Assembly: GCF_007786445.1 (NCBI RefSeq)
Contig: NZ_VNJI01000036.1
Coordinates: 16,422-80,421 of the forward strand
Length of the DNA: 64,000 bases
Source of the DNA: Paenibacillus cremeus
Lineage (GTDB): Bacteria; Bacillota; Bacilli; Paenibacillales; NBRC-103111
Direction: 5' to 3'
Each line of letters begins with the position of its first letter. The stretch's first letter is position 1. Of the stretch, positions 53,767 to 62,495 are shown one piece after another. Under the pieces are notes generated by a model, which made no database searches, was not told the DNA's origin, and saw only the letters and a program-made list of their open reading frames with translations. The translations under genes were made by a program, and so were the position numbers.

Positions 53767-55104
53767 ATGAAAACGAGTGTGAAAATCGCCATAATCGGGG
53801 CGGGAAGCGCGCAATTTTCCGCGGAAATTGTTCGTGACCTTTGTGTAAACCCTGGACTACAAGGCAGCCATGTTGTCTTGATGGATATCCATGAACAACG
53901 TTTGGAAATGGTACACCGGCTTGCTGAAAGACTAACGCGCGAGATCCGAGGAAAGATCAGCTTTTCCAAAACCACGCACCGTGAGACGGCGCTTCAAGGA
54001 GCGGATTTCGTCATAAATACGGCACAGGTCGGGGGCCATGATTGGACGGAGGCACAGCGGAGGCTAGCCGAAAAACATGGCTATTATCGCGGAGCGAGAC
54101 TTCACGATTTTCCACAAATGGCGCTGTTTCTTGACGTTGCCCGGGATGTGGAGCGGATCTGTCCTAACGCTTGGCTGATTCAGTCCGCTAACCCTGTATT
54201 TGAAGGCTGTACCTTAATGCACCGTGAAACAAAGGTTAAAGTACTCGGCTTATGTCACGGCCATTACGGTTATCAGCATATTGCTAGGGTATTAGGTCTC
54301 GACCCCGCCTATGTAACAGCAGAAACGAAAGGGTTTAACCATTGGATCTGGATGACGGACTTTCGTTACAAGGGCCAGGATGCTTACCCGCTTTTGAACG
54401 AATGGATAGAAAAGCATGCCGAAGCTTATTGGGCTCAAGATAACTTTGAATTTCACGATACACAGCTATCCCGAGCGGCAATAGATCAATATAGATTATA
54501 TGGACTGATGCCGATTGGGGATACGCCTAGGTTCGTCGGCTGGTGGTATCATACCGATCTTGCCGCCAAGCAGCAATGGTACGGGAAGCTGGGTGGATTT
54601 GACTCGGAGCTAGGCTGGCAAAGGTATTTGAACAAAATGAATGAAAATGTAAAAAAGATTGAACGTGTCGTATTGGATGAAAGTCAAAAGGTGACCGACA
54701 TTTTCCGCCCTGTCCAAGGCCACGAGCAAATCGTACCGATCATTAATTCGCTTGTGAATGATGAGGAAGGTATTTATCAAGTCAATATTCCGAACAAAGG
54801 GCAGCTCATCCAAGGGTTTCCGGAGGACCTTGTGATTGAATGCAAGGGGGTTGTCAACGCTTCGGGGATCCGTGGGGTAGTCACACCTCCGCTTCCGGCC
54901 AAGGTTGTTGTAGGTGAAATGGTGCCTCGCTGGAGGAAGGCTGAATGTGCGGTGGAGGCTATGCGCAGCGGGGATCGCGACTATCTATTGCAATATTTGC
55001 TGCATGATCAACGTACCCGTACACGGGAGCAAGCGGAAGCTTTAATCACCGAATGGTTGAGCGATTCTCGCAACGAGAAGCTGGCCCGGTTGTTTCATGC
55101 TTGA
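53767..55104 (+). CDS. glycoside hydrolase family 4, second copy
   Basis: A 445-residue paralogue of the preceding gene, clearly a tandem duplication: nearly the same motifs in the same order (IIGAGSAQFSAEIVRDL, GLCHGHYG, GFNHWIWMTDFRYKG). ATG 53767 has CCGGAGGG upstream. Divergence along the whole length shows the duplication is old and both copies have been kept, which suggests different substrates or linkages. Cytoplasmic; probably releases the monomer from the disaccharide imported by the neighbouring ABC transporter. Confidence 0.9.
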   Translation: MKTSVKIAIIGAGSAQFSAEIVRDLCVNPGLQGSHVVLMDIHEQRLEMVHRLAERLTREIRGKISFSKTTHRETALQGADFVINTAQVGGHDWTEAQRRLAEKHGYYRGARLHDFPQMALFLDVARDVERICPNAWLIQSANPVFEGCTLMHRETKVKVLGLCHGHYGYQHIARVLGLDPAYVTAETKGFNHWIWMTDFRYKGQDAYPLLNEWIEKHAEAYWAQDNFEFHDTQLSRAAIDQYRLYGLMPIGDTPRFVGWWYHTDLAAKQQWYGKLGGFDSELGWQRYLNKMNENVKKIERVVLDESQKVTDIFRPVQGHEQIVPIINSLVNDEEGIYQVNIPNKGQLIQGFPEDLVIECKGVVNASGIRGVVTPPLPAKVVVGEMVPRWRKAECAVEAMRSGDRDYLLQYLLHDQRTRTREQAEALITEWLSDSRNEKLARLFHA

Positions 55105-55131
55105 CTATAAGCAGGAAGAGGGGGACGCAGA

Positions 55132-55959
55132 ATGAGTGAAAAGGGACATCGAATCAGCTACGAAATTCTAAATATGAAGCCCGATGAGCCGAAACGAGAG
55201 ATCGAGGTTCTCGCCACACAAGAAGAGCTAACTCATCTGATCAAGCAAGGGTACCTGATAAAAGAAGACTTGTTTTCCGGAACGGGACTTGAGGAGCTTC
55301 GCAGCGCATTGGATCGTTTGGAAGCTAAGGAGAAGGACGATGTGGGCGTTAACACAATGGGCAACTTTGGAGGTCTCTTTTTACGGTATTTGATGGATAA
55401 AGATGAAACCTTCCTCAAATTCCTTCAATTTCAGCCCTTGTTATCGATTGCCCGAGCCATGTTGGGACCCCAGGTGCAAATGGGCATGTCGGCACGCATC
55501 AGCTATCCCGGTCCTGAAAATCAAGAGACGATCTGGCATCAGCATTTGCGCTACATTCCCAAGCCGCTGCCCCCATGGTTTATTAGACCGCATTGTTTGG
55601 ATGTGCTCTTGTATCTCGACGATGTTACAGATGCAAACGGTCCGCTTTGTGTTGTGCCGGGCTCACACGAGCGAATACAAGAAGAGCCGCCGGCCGAATA
55701 TTTCGGTGAGATGCAGGGAAGTATCGTGCTGCGGCCTAAAGCGGGGACTGCTGTACTGCAGCATGCAAACCTATGGCATCGCGCTATGCCAACCACCTCG
55801 GAAGGGAGCAAACGCCGGTTATTGATCCTCAGCTACTACCCGACCTGGTTAAAGCGCGGCCTATATGGCGTCCAGCCGGCGGATGGATTAACCAAGCCTC
55901 TTGAAAAGCAGGACAATGAAGAGATCCTAGAACTGCTCGGCAAAACCGGTTATATGTAA
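55132..55959 (+). CDS. phytanoyl-CoA dioxygenase (PhyH) family protein
   Basis: A 275-residue cupin-type protein of the iron/2-oxoglutarate PhyH family, behind AGAGGGGG. The usual metal triad HxD...H appears here as His136-Gln-His138 and distal His216 in NLWHRAMP, so the Asp is replaced by His. LCVVPGSHE and the later RRLLILSYYPTW are in family positions. It follows the two GH4 genes by 27 bases and is likely cotranscribed. Possible role: hydroxylation or oxidative demodification of a sugar derivative. The changed triad makes activity uncertain. Confidence 0.8.
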   Translation: MSEKGHRISYEILNMKPDEPKREIEVLATQEELTHLIKQGYLIKEDLFSGTGLEELRSALDRLEAKEKDDVGVNTMGNFGGLFLRYLMDKDETFLKFLQFQPLLSIARAMLGPQVQMGMSARISYPGPENQETIWHQHLRYIPKPLPPWFIRPHCLDVLLYLDDVTDANGPLCVVPGSHERIQEEPPAEYFGEMQGSIVLRPKAGTAVLQHANLWHRAMPTTSEGSKRRLLILSYYPTWLKRGLYGVQPADGLTKPLEKQDNEEILELLGKTGYM

Positions 55960-56037
55960 CAACCTCGCCAAGGGGACTCCTTAAGTCTGGAAGACAGGAG
56001 AGCCCCTATTTTTTATTACCTGAGGAGGAGATTCAGT

Positions 56038-57033
56038 ATGAAGAAATTAAAGTGGGGGATTATGGGAAACGCAAGTATCGCCAAACGTGCATTCATTCCA
56101 GGCGTGCGTGAATCTGAGCTTTGTGTCGTAGAGGCCATTGCTAGCAGGGAGGAATCTAAGGCCAAAATGGTCGCGGAGCAGTTTGGTATTTCGAAATCAT
56201 TTGGTAGTTACGAAGACCTGCTAGAGGATCCCTCCATCGACGCAGTCTACATCCCTTTGCCCAACCACTTGCATAAAGAGTGGACCATTAAGGCAGCTAA
56301 AGCTGGGAAGCATATTTTATGCGAAAAACCGATCGCGCTGAATGTAAAGGAAGCGGAGGAAATGGCGGAGGCGTGCGCCAAAGCCGGTGTCAAGCTGGCG
56401 GAGGCCTTTATGTATCGACATCATCCCCGTTATCAAATGCTAAAAGAAATCATAAGCTCCGGTGAAATCGGAGACATCCGCGTGATCCGCGGTGCCTTCA
56501 CCTTCAACAACTCTGCTAATATGGAAAACATCCGATTTAAACGAGAGTGGGGGGGCGGGTCGATCTATGATGTGGGCTGCTACCCGATAAACGCCGCACG
56601 ATATTTACTTGAGCGAGAGCCCGAGGCCGTTACCGTGCATGCACTTTTGTCGCCCCAGCATGATTATGTGGACATGATGGCCTCCGGGCTCGTGGAGTTC
56701 CCCGAGTCGGTTGCATTGATTTTCGATTGCGGCATGTGGGCGGCGAATCGAAGCTTCATGGAGATCGTTGGTACAAACGGCCGAATTGACCTGCCCTCCG
56801 GGTTTGGTACTCGTCCTGAACCAATTACGAATCTATTCGTAACCATAGGTGGAGAGCGAAAGGAAATCGAGGTGCCGCATGTCAATCATTACGCTATCCA
56901 AGCCGACAATTTCGCCAGGAGCGTGCTACATGGCGAGCCGTTAAGCTTTGAGCCTTCAGATTTCATTTCTAATATGCGCGTTCTAGAAGCATGTATAAAA
57001 TCCGCTAATGAGCGGACCCGAGTGGTTCTGTAA
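56038..57033 (+). CDS. Gfo/Idh/MocA family oxidoreductase
   Basis: A 331-residue NAD(P)-dependent dehydrogenase: N-terminal Rossmann domain with GIMGNASIAKRAFIPG, YIPLPNHLH and the EKP motif (CEKPIALN near residue 100), then the C-terminal alpha/beta domain with GGGSIYDVGCYPINAARYL. Family members oxidise or reduce inositols, sugars and sugar acids. AGGAGGAG precedes the ATG. It closes the operon and is followed by a hairpin. With GH4, PhyH and the dehydratase it points to catabolism of an unusual or modified sugar. Confidence 0.88.
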   Translation: MKKLKWGIMGNASIAKRAFIPGVRESELCVVEAIASREESKAKMVAEQFGISKSFGSYEDLLEDPSIDAVYIPLPNHLHKEWTIKAAKAGKHILCEKPIALNVKEAEEMAEACAKAGVKLAEAFMYRHHPRYQMLKEIISSGEIGDIRVIRGAFTFNNSANMENIRFKREWGGGSIYDVGCYPINAARYLLEREPEAVTVHALLSPQHDYVDMMASGLVEFPESVALIFDCGMWAANRSFMEIVGTNGRIDLPSGFGTRPEPITNLFVTIGGERKEIEVPHVNHYAIQADNFARSVLHGEPLSFEPSDFISNMRVLEACIKSANERTRVVL

Positions 57034-57054
57034 TATATTGAAATGCATGCAGGA

Positions 57055-57085
57055 AAGAGCCAAGGGGAAATTCCCTCTGGCTCTT
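57055..57085 (+). terminator. stem-loop terminator of the GH4 operon
   Basis: AAGAGCCA and TGGCTCTT close a stem with an inner GGGGAAATTCCC part. The downstream tail has few T, so efficiency is uncertain. Confidence 0.6.
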
Positions 57086-57240
57086 CTCAGTGTGCCACGC
57101 ACGGCGATTAACTAGATGGTGAAGTTTGTTATGGGGGCTGGTAATGGCCATCGAGTGGGAAGCTTACACGAACCGTCAAGAACAAATAACAGGGTTCAGT
57201 GGGCACGACAACCATTAAATATTATGTGCACGTTAGCGGC

Positions 57241-57276
57241 AAACAAAAGAGCAGCCCTCGCTTGGCGATGCCGCTC
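57241..57276 (-). terminator. rho-independent terminator of the orphan lipoprotein gene
   Basis: On the minus strand GAGCGGC pairs with GCTGCTC (G-T wobble allowed), and TTTTGTTTG follows. It stands directly behind the stop codon at 57287, showing that the gene is transcribed alone. Confidence 0.75.
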
Positions 57277-57286
57277 CTTTGGAATA

Positions 57287-58324
57287 CTATTCAATAATAT
57301 TTTTCTTATCTTTCACTTTGTCTTTCATCGACTGCGTCACATCGATGCCTTCGCTTTTCGCTGCTTTCATGTTGAGCGCAAGATCGAGCGTGTCCGGGAA
57401 TCCGACTGGAATGTCCGCGGGCTTCTTGCCGTTTTTCAAAATGTCTACGGCCATTTTACCGGTCGTATAGCCAAGATCGTAATAGTCAAAGCCGTAAGAG
57501 GCGAAGCCGCCGCGTTTGACGGAATCCTTTTCTCCGACGAACAGTGGTATTTTGTTTTTCTCCGCGGTTTGAATGACCGATTCAAGCGACGAGACCACTG
57601 TATTATCCTTTGGGATGTAGATGGCGTCCACTCGGCCTACGAGCGATTCCGCCGCCTGCTTCACCTCAGAGCCGTTCGAGACCGATGCCTTCGCAACCTT
57701 GATACCCAGCTTCGAGAGCGATTCCTCGGCTTTTTTCACGTTGACGAGCGAATTTTGCTCGCCTTCATTCGCCACGATGCCGACGGTCTTCGTCTTTGGA
57801 AAATCCTTCGCAATAAAGTCCATCAGCTTGGTGATCGCTTCGGGATGCGTATCCGATGTTCCGGTTACGTTCGCTCCCGGTTTCTCCAGGCTCTGTACAA
57901 GCTTCGCTCCGAGCGGGTCTGTAATGGCGGTGAACAAAATAGGCGTATCTTTTATCGCTTGCGCCGCAGCCTGGGCGGATGGAGTGGCAATGGCTAGCAC
58001 CAGGTCCTTTTTGTTGGTGGCGAATTTTTGTGCAATCGAGAGGTTGTTCGTTGCATCGCCTTGAGCGATTTGCACGTCAATCTCGAGGTTATCCTTCTCC
58101 ACATAGCCGTTGTCTTTTAGTGCGGCGATAAAGCCTTGGCGTGCAGCGTCCAGTGACGGATGTTCGACGATTTGGGTGATTCCGATTTTCACAATTTTTT
58201 TCGCTTCCGGTTTGCCGCCTTGTCCCGCTGATGCGCCCGAGGATGCTTCCTTGCCGCCTGCCGCACATCCTGACGCCATCAGCGAAATGCTAAGTAAAGC
58301 GGATAATACCATTTTTGACTTCAT
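57287..58324 (-). CDS. TrpX-like ABC transporter substrate-binding lipoprotein
   Basis: A 345-residue lipoprotein of the ABC_sub_bind (TrpX/YtfQ-unlike, DUF534) family. Lipobox MASGC is followed by a Gly/Ser linker; the mature part starts IVKIGITQIVEHPSLDAARQ, the hallmark of the family, and includes PSAQAAAQAIKDTPILFTAI and IPLFVGEKDSVKRGG. Relatives bind aromatic amino acids and are normally followed by permease and ATPase genes. Here a terminator follows immediately and no partner genes exist in the window, so it is an orphan or uses another permease. GGGGG-type ribosome site precedes the ATG. Confidence 0.88.
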   Translation of the reverse strand: MKSKMVLSALLSISLMASGCAAGGKEASSGASAGQGGKPEAKKIVKIGITQIVEHPSLDAARQGFIAALKDNGYVEKDNLEIDVQIAQGDATNNLSIAQKFATNKKDLVLAIATPSAQAAAQAIKDTPILFTAITDPLGAKLVQSLEKPGANVTGTSDTHPEAITKLMDFIAKDFPKTKTVGIVANEGEQNSLVNVKKAEESLSKLGIKVAKASVSNGSEVKQAAESLVGRVDAIYIPKDNTVVSSLESVIQTAEKNKIPLFVGEKDSVKRGGFASYGFDYYDLGYTTGKMAVDILKNGKKPADIPVGFPDTLDLALNMKAAKSEGIDVTQSMKDKVKDKKNIIE

Positions 58325-58542
58325 ACTCTGTACCCCCTATTGATGTGATGGTTCACTAGATAAAAGCATAAACGCATGAAAGCGCTATTGCTATTTTAGT
58401 AGGATGCTTTAATGGCGTCAATGAAAACGTTTTTTTGCGGCATAAAAATGGAGCATGTCCAAATAATGAATCGATCCTTGAGATTTTTAGAAACTTGTTT
58501 ACATAATAAATGTTATGTATTCTTATGAAAGAGGATGCAACG

Positions 58543-59087
58543 ATGGCCATGATAGAACAGACGATTGTTAACTCATTGGAAAACAAAATTAGGACTAAAG
58601 ATAAAGAGATTTGTATTATCGGCAAAATGAATTGGCAAAGCTCGTGTGGTAAGCGATATTAGAACAAACAGCAGCATGTTCTTTGAGGAAAACGAGAATG
58701 AATGGGTTCAGAAGATTGAGACCAGAGCTTCTGAACTGATGAATATACCGATCTCACATGCTGAACCGCTGCAAATTTTACATTATAAAGACGGCGAGCA
58801 GTATCAGCCTCATTTGGACTATTTCACCTCCGAAAATGTTGTTAACAATCGAATCAGCACATTGGTGATGTATTTAAATGACGTAGAAAAGGGAGGAGAA
58901 ACGTACTTCCCTAACCTTCATTTTTCAGTAGCACCGAAAAAAGGCAGTGCCGTCTTTTTGAATATTTTAATAAGGATAATCGCTTAATGAACTAACGTTA
59001 CATGGAGGAGGGGGAAATCTCGTCGAAGCCGGAGAGAAATGGGTAGCGACCCAGTGGATGAGAAGACAACGACATCGCTACGTTTAA
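58543..59087 (+). pseudogene. prolyl 4-hydroxylase-like 2OG-Fe(II) oxygenase, broken
   Basis: GAGG and ATG 58543 start about 35 residues of the N-terminus (KIRTKDKEICIIGKM), then a segment is missing and the reading resumes as VVSDIRTNSSMFFEENENEW, HYKDGEQYQPHLDYF (His-x-Asp metal motif) and STLVMYLNDVEKGGETYFPN; after one-base losses it ends NELTLHGGGGNLVEAGEKWV and TQWMRRQRHRYV. All parts align in order with bacterial P4H-alpha proteins of about 215 residues. One deletion and at least two frameshifts make it inactive. Confidence 0.85.
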
Positions 59088-59347
59088 ATTAAAGGAGTCT
59101 AAGAGCCTCTCCAATTCAGGAGTGGCTCCCTTTATTTTCCTCGGTGTGACGACATCTTTTGATACGGTTTGTACTTCACACCGGAACATTTAATACTATT
59201 AATAAATTTAACAATATTATTAGTTTGATTAATGATCCAGCCATCGTTTATTATCGTTGATTGTCGTCGCTACGTTAACGGGGCAGGAGAGTTTAAACAC
59301 TTCTCGAATATTTCAAATGAACACAAATACTTGTTAGAGGTGATTTC

Positions 59348-59505
59348 ATGGAAGAGAATGTTAAATCGTTACTTTCTTCATTGTCGAGAGAGTGGATCAA
59401 CAACTCCGCCGGATTAAGGTCGTAACTCGCGAGGATGAATGGGAGTGGGTCAGCTTCGCATATTATCGTAAGTGTGAAACGGCTAAGGACGTCTTAGTTC
59501 GATAG
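59348..59505 (+). pseudogene. small hypothetical gene with one frameshift
   Basis: AGAGGTGATTTC before ATG 59348 is a very good ribosome site. The frame starts MEENVKSLLSSLSRE; the +1 frame then continues as VDQQLRRIKVVTREDEWEWV and ends at TAG 59503. One missing or extra base near 59385 would restore about 53 residues. The family is unknown. Its end overlaps the end of the convergent membrane-protein gene. Confidence 0.45.
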
Positions 59506-60007
59506 GAACATTAACAGGAACTTTAAAATACCATACCCAAAAAACACACATGATTGCGGAGATACCATAAGCAAGTACTGGCCGTTTATAGAATAATCGA
59601 AGCATCGGGAACATGGTGCAATCAAATATGATAGACCAGTAAAGATTCCAGCCATATTGATAAATAATCCGACCAGTAATCATAAGGAAGTATTCAACAG
59701 CAGTAAAAATTAAGATCCATTTCAAATTATGTGCAATTTGTTTTCCAATCCTATCTTTTGGATAGTTGGAGAGAAAAAGAAAGGCCGTAAGCGGGAAGGT
59801 AACAAATGTATAAACCATCTCGGTTAAACTATGATTAGGCAAAAAGTCAGCCTTTAATTTCCATAAAAAATGATTTGCAGTGAGAAAATTATATAGTAAA
59901 TTTCCCAGGGCGAAATACATCATTGTAGTATGATAGTCTCTCCAGTTTTTCCAATCTCCACGTTTCCATGCTACAATTAAGATTAATGTGGCAATGGCCA
60001 AATGCAT
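59483..60007 (-). CDS. CBO0543-type multipass membrane protein
   Basis: A 174-residue integral membrane protein with five to six hydrophobic segments and the conserved WRDYHTTMMYFALGNLLYNF start region that I associate with the CBO0543 family of endospore-forming bacteria. ATG 60007 is favoured because GGGGTG lies 9 bases upstream; GTG 60019 overlaps this ribosome site. Function unknown. It is a single minus-strand gene. Confidence 0.65.
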   Translation of the reverse strand: MHLAIATLILIVAWKRGDWKNWRDYHTTMMYFALGNLLYNFLTANHFLWKLKADFLPNHSLTEMVYTFVTFPLTAFLFLSNYPKDRIGKQIAHNLKWILIFTAVEYFLMITGRIIYQYGWNLYWSIIFDCTMFPMLRLFYKRPVLAYGISAIMCVFWVWYFKVPVNVPIELRRP

Positions 60008-60130
60008 ACAAATTCTCACCCCACCATATACTTACCAATAATTAGTATCTTATCCAATACAACTTCCACTAATCCTAATTAATTAGTGAATTAAGAAATC
60101 TTTAGAATAGTTTGATCAAAGTTACAAATG

Positions 60131-60159
60131 TTGCAAAGAACTTTATATCATTTCCGACG
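60131..60159 (+). repeat. TGTCGGG-family right-end remnant
   Basis: TTGCAAAGAACTTTATATCA followed by TTTCCGACGG matches the last direct site and tip (TTGACAAGAACTTGATCTCA, TTCCCGACA) of copies C and D with a few changes. No left end is near. Confidence 0.55.
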
Positions 60160-60242
60160 GGCTGTGAATTGAAGACTGCAAAGGACGCCTTTAAAATATG
60201 GACGTCGATTTGCATCTAGCTAGGGGGAGGCTTACATGGAAA

Positions 60243-60316
60243 AAGAGCGCCTCCTTGATGGTGTTGGGTTTCGAACCCGTGGACAAACCCATCATACCGA
60301 GGCGCTCCTTTTTTGA
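60243..60316. repeat. long hairpin element with T run
   Basis: GAGCGCCTC (60245-60253) and GAGGCGCTC (60299-60307) are perfect inverted copies, with TTTTTT behind the right arm. Inside, GGGTT-TCG-AACCC can form a small hairpin, or TGGGTTT can pair with AAACCCA further on, so two inner structures exclude each other. It may be a terminator or a palindromic repeat unit. Confidence 0.55.
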
Positions 60317-60317
60317 C

Positions 60318-60783
60318 AAAGCCCATTCTTAGGCTATACAGGAATGTTTAGTGCAACGAGATGTGCACCATTTGAATCAAAGACCCTTCGCTGCAAATAA
60401 TAATTTAGGATATTATTAACATATCAGGAATTGTATCAATCGCTGATCGGTATTGTCGTAACAGCAGGGTTTTGATATTCTCCATCTGACATTCTGGGTT
60501 GTTGCGCGGCATTTGTTTGCACTCCCAAAATTAAAGCAGCTTTCTTTATATCATAACCCCCTGATTCATTGAAACTGATCCTAGAGAATTGGACATAGTC
60601 AATGTAATGCGGAATTGAATCTACTTGGATCGGCATTTTCGGGTACGTTGCCGAATATATTCGCAGCAAAGATTTATGATGAATCGAATCAGGCAATCAC
60701 CCAATGGATATCCAATATCGTACTGTAACTGGCGATATCTGACCGGAATGTCTCATCAAACGATTAAGCCAAGCAAATAGAAA
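60318..60783. other. region without supported gene
   Basis: Open frames on both strands lack good ribosome sites. A short plus-strand reading near 60640-60720 (KIYDESNQAITQWISNIV) looks like a protein C-terminus and may be a gene remnant. Nothing else is recognised. Confidence 0.35.
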
Positions 60784-60808
60784 AGGGCTGCTGGAATTCA
60801 GCGGCCCT
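60784..60808 (-). terminator. rho-independent terminator of the 50-residue gene
   Basis: On the minus strand GGGCCGCTG and CAGCAGCCC pair around AATTC and are followed by TTTTCTATTT. The stem overlaps the stop codon of the small gene. Confidence 0.7.
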
Positions 60809-60950
60809 CGTTGCTTTCTTCATGGTCTGGTTCATGATCTACAGAGTATTTCATATTATTATGTTCGTCATGATCTAAAACCAAGGTAACTTCCTTCGAT
60901 TCACCCGTTTTAGGGTCAACCGAAGTGACTGTTTCTTTTTGTACTTCCAT
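60798..60950 (-). CDS. small acidic protein, 50 residues
   Basis: The minus strand has GGAGGTGATTCGATC directly before ATG 60950, an excellent ribosome site, and encodes MEVQKETVTSVDPKTGESKE followed by VTLVLDHDEHNNMKYSVDHE and an acidic end. It is soluble and rich in Asp, Glu and His, with no known motif. A terminator overlaps its end. The ribosome site, codon pattern and terminator together support a real gene, although it is short. Function unknown. Confidence 0.65.
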   Translation of the reverse strand: MEVQKETVTSVDPKTGESKEVTLVLDHDEHNNMKYSVDHEPDHEESNEGR

Positions 60951-61474
60951 GATCGAATCACCTCCGCCCTTATTCTGCCCAATTGTTTGGAAATAATTCC
61001 AAACCTCCAGTACAAGATGAAGAAACCCTCACCAGAATGCGAGGGATCTTCGAACCTAAGGTTCCAAAATTTCAGACTCGTCTTTTGACTTAAGTCAATG
61101 CACGTAAACATCCCCCTAATTACAATGTAATCATTACTTAAACATAGGGGGGTCCACATGGTATTCCAAGGATAGGGTCATCGGATCAGCGAAGGTCTTG
61201 GTGGATTCTCTTTTTAATTTTGCTTAGTGACTCCTCACCTGTATGAATATGCTGGTCATCATGCAGATTTGTAACTTTTGAACGTAAAGGTAGACGGGTA
61301 CGAATGCATAATACCTACAACAAGAGGATGCCGCTGGTTCAACACGTCAGCTTAGCTATGCTATTAGGGAGTTCGAGCGAAAAGTATCATAAGTGGAGTG
61401 TAATTCTGGTTGGTGTATTCTGATATGTGTTAAGATTAGGAGAGTTTAGATGCGTATGCCGAAGGAGCTATGTG
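60951..61474. other. intergenic region
   Basis: Contains the upstream region of the minus-strand small gene and, at its end, the ribosome site AAGGAG of the HAD gene. I see no further gene. A weak TTGACT near 61087 may belong to a minus- or plus-strand promoter. Confidence 0.3.
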
Positions 61475-61939
61475 ATGGAGGTACTAATTCCTGGACAAGA
61501 AAGACTTATGATTAATCATCTCGTTTTGGATTTTAATGGAACGATTGCTTTGGACGGACAGATTTTTCCATTTGTTAGGGATAAGCTTGTAGCATTAGAC
61601 AAGTTAGTTAAAATCCATGTACTAACCGCTGATAGTAATGGTAGTGCCTATAGACAATGTGAGGGGTTGCCCGTGGAGATACACGTCATCGGTAAGGATA
61701 ACCAACGGGAGGAGAAAAGTAATTTTGTACGTAGGATTGCACCGGGTGTTGCTGTTATCGGCAATGGGGTAAATGACGAACTAATGTTTCGTGAAGCTGA
61801 TCTTTCGATCGCTGTAATAGGGAAAGAAGGTTGTGCAACAGCGACGTTAATGGCTAGTAACATAGTTGTTAAGGATGTAGTTGATGGATTAGATTTGTTA
61901 TTAATGCATCACCGACTCATTCCAACACTGAGAAAGTAA
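61475..61939 (+). CDS. HAD-superfamily soluble P-type-ATPase-like phosphatase
   Basis: A 154-residue cytoplasmic protein starting at ATG 61475 behind GAAGGAG. Motif I reads LDFNGTIALDG (nucleophile Asp, with Asn in place of the second Asp), motif II LTAD, and the C-terminal GNGVNDELMFREADLSIAVIG is the motif IV region shared with P-type ATPases. This matches the stand-alone P-type-ATPase-like HAD group (COG4087). The substrate is unknown. It is a single gene. Confidence 0.82.
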   Translation: MEVLIPGQERLMINHLVLDFNGTIALDGQIFPFVRDKLVALDKLVKIHVLTADSNGSAYRQCEGLPVEIHVIGKDNQREEKSNFVRRIAPGVAVIGNGVNDELMFREADLSIAVIGKEGCATATLMASNIVVKDVVDGLDLLLMHHRLIPTLRK

Positions 61940-62495
61940 TTCAACTGATTTAGTGGGACTAACACGACGAGTTTCGCTGTTACGCTCTCATGAAAATATT
62001 TCGCTGATCCTTGAATAGAGAATTGATTGCTAAATTGAAATTGTCGGGTGACAAGAGCTTGATCTCATTATTGGCCGTGTGACAGGATGAATTAAGTAAA
62101 CTGAAATTACAGAAAGGGTGACGTCTTTGGGGATGGAGAGGGGACGTAGTAACTTCTCTTTGTCATTGAGCTAACTGGCAGTTATACGCAACTGTTAATG
62201 TATATACAACGTCCAAAGTTATGTAATTATTTATTATCTCTGGAGCCGGAGTGTTGATTTTTTATGCTATGAAAGAAAAACAGGCTGGCAGGTGAGGTCA
62301 TCAACATTCTAAGCTGAATTCCGTTCCGGGTTCTTGAAGACGGATCCCTTCAAAAAAACTGAGCGTATGATCCTTGTTTGAGCGTAGGTGTCCATTCAGT
62401 AAATAAAGAAAAGAAAGTACGCATCTGTGGGAAAAATACATCTTTATGTGGCGTACTCAATATACTAATTGCAATTTGAGGTATGGAGGAAACCC
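61940..62495. other. intergenic region with repeat copy F
   Basis: Besides the repeat at 62042 it contains GTAGTAACTTCTCTTTGTCA and TTGAGCTAACTGGCAG (about 62148-62182), resembling sequences near 33170 and 23012. TGGAGGA at 62485 is the ribosome site of the next gene. No gene is seen. Confidence 0.35.
62042..62075 (+). repeat. TGTCGGG-family left end, copy F
   Basis: TGTCGGG is followed by TGACAAGAGCTTGATCTCAT and TATTGGCCG. Similarity ends after the first hairpin half, so only a left end is present. Confidence 0.7.

Noticed and set aside
57116..57997. 293-residue plus-strand open frame opposite the TrpX-like gene
   Set aside because: It is the antisense shadow of a clearly recognisable lipoprotein gene, with Arg/Phe-rich composition typical of shadows.
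60245..60307. tRNA-like sequence (GGTTTCGAACCC on the plus strand, GGGTTCGAAACCC on the minus strand)
   Set aside because: The segment lacks a D arm, an anticodon arm and a 7-bp acceptor stem with the right spacing; it is better explained as a long hairpin.
60436..60696. 86-residue minus-strand open frame
   Set aside because: No ribosome site, no recognisable motif, and a competing plus-strand reading looks more protein-like.
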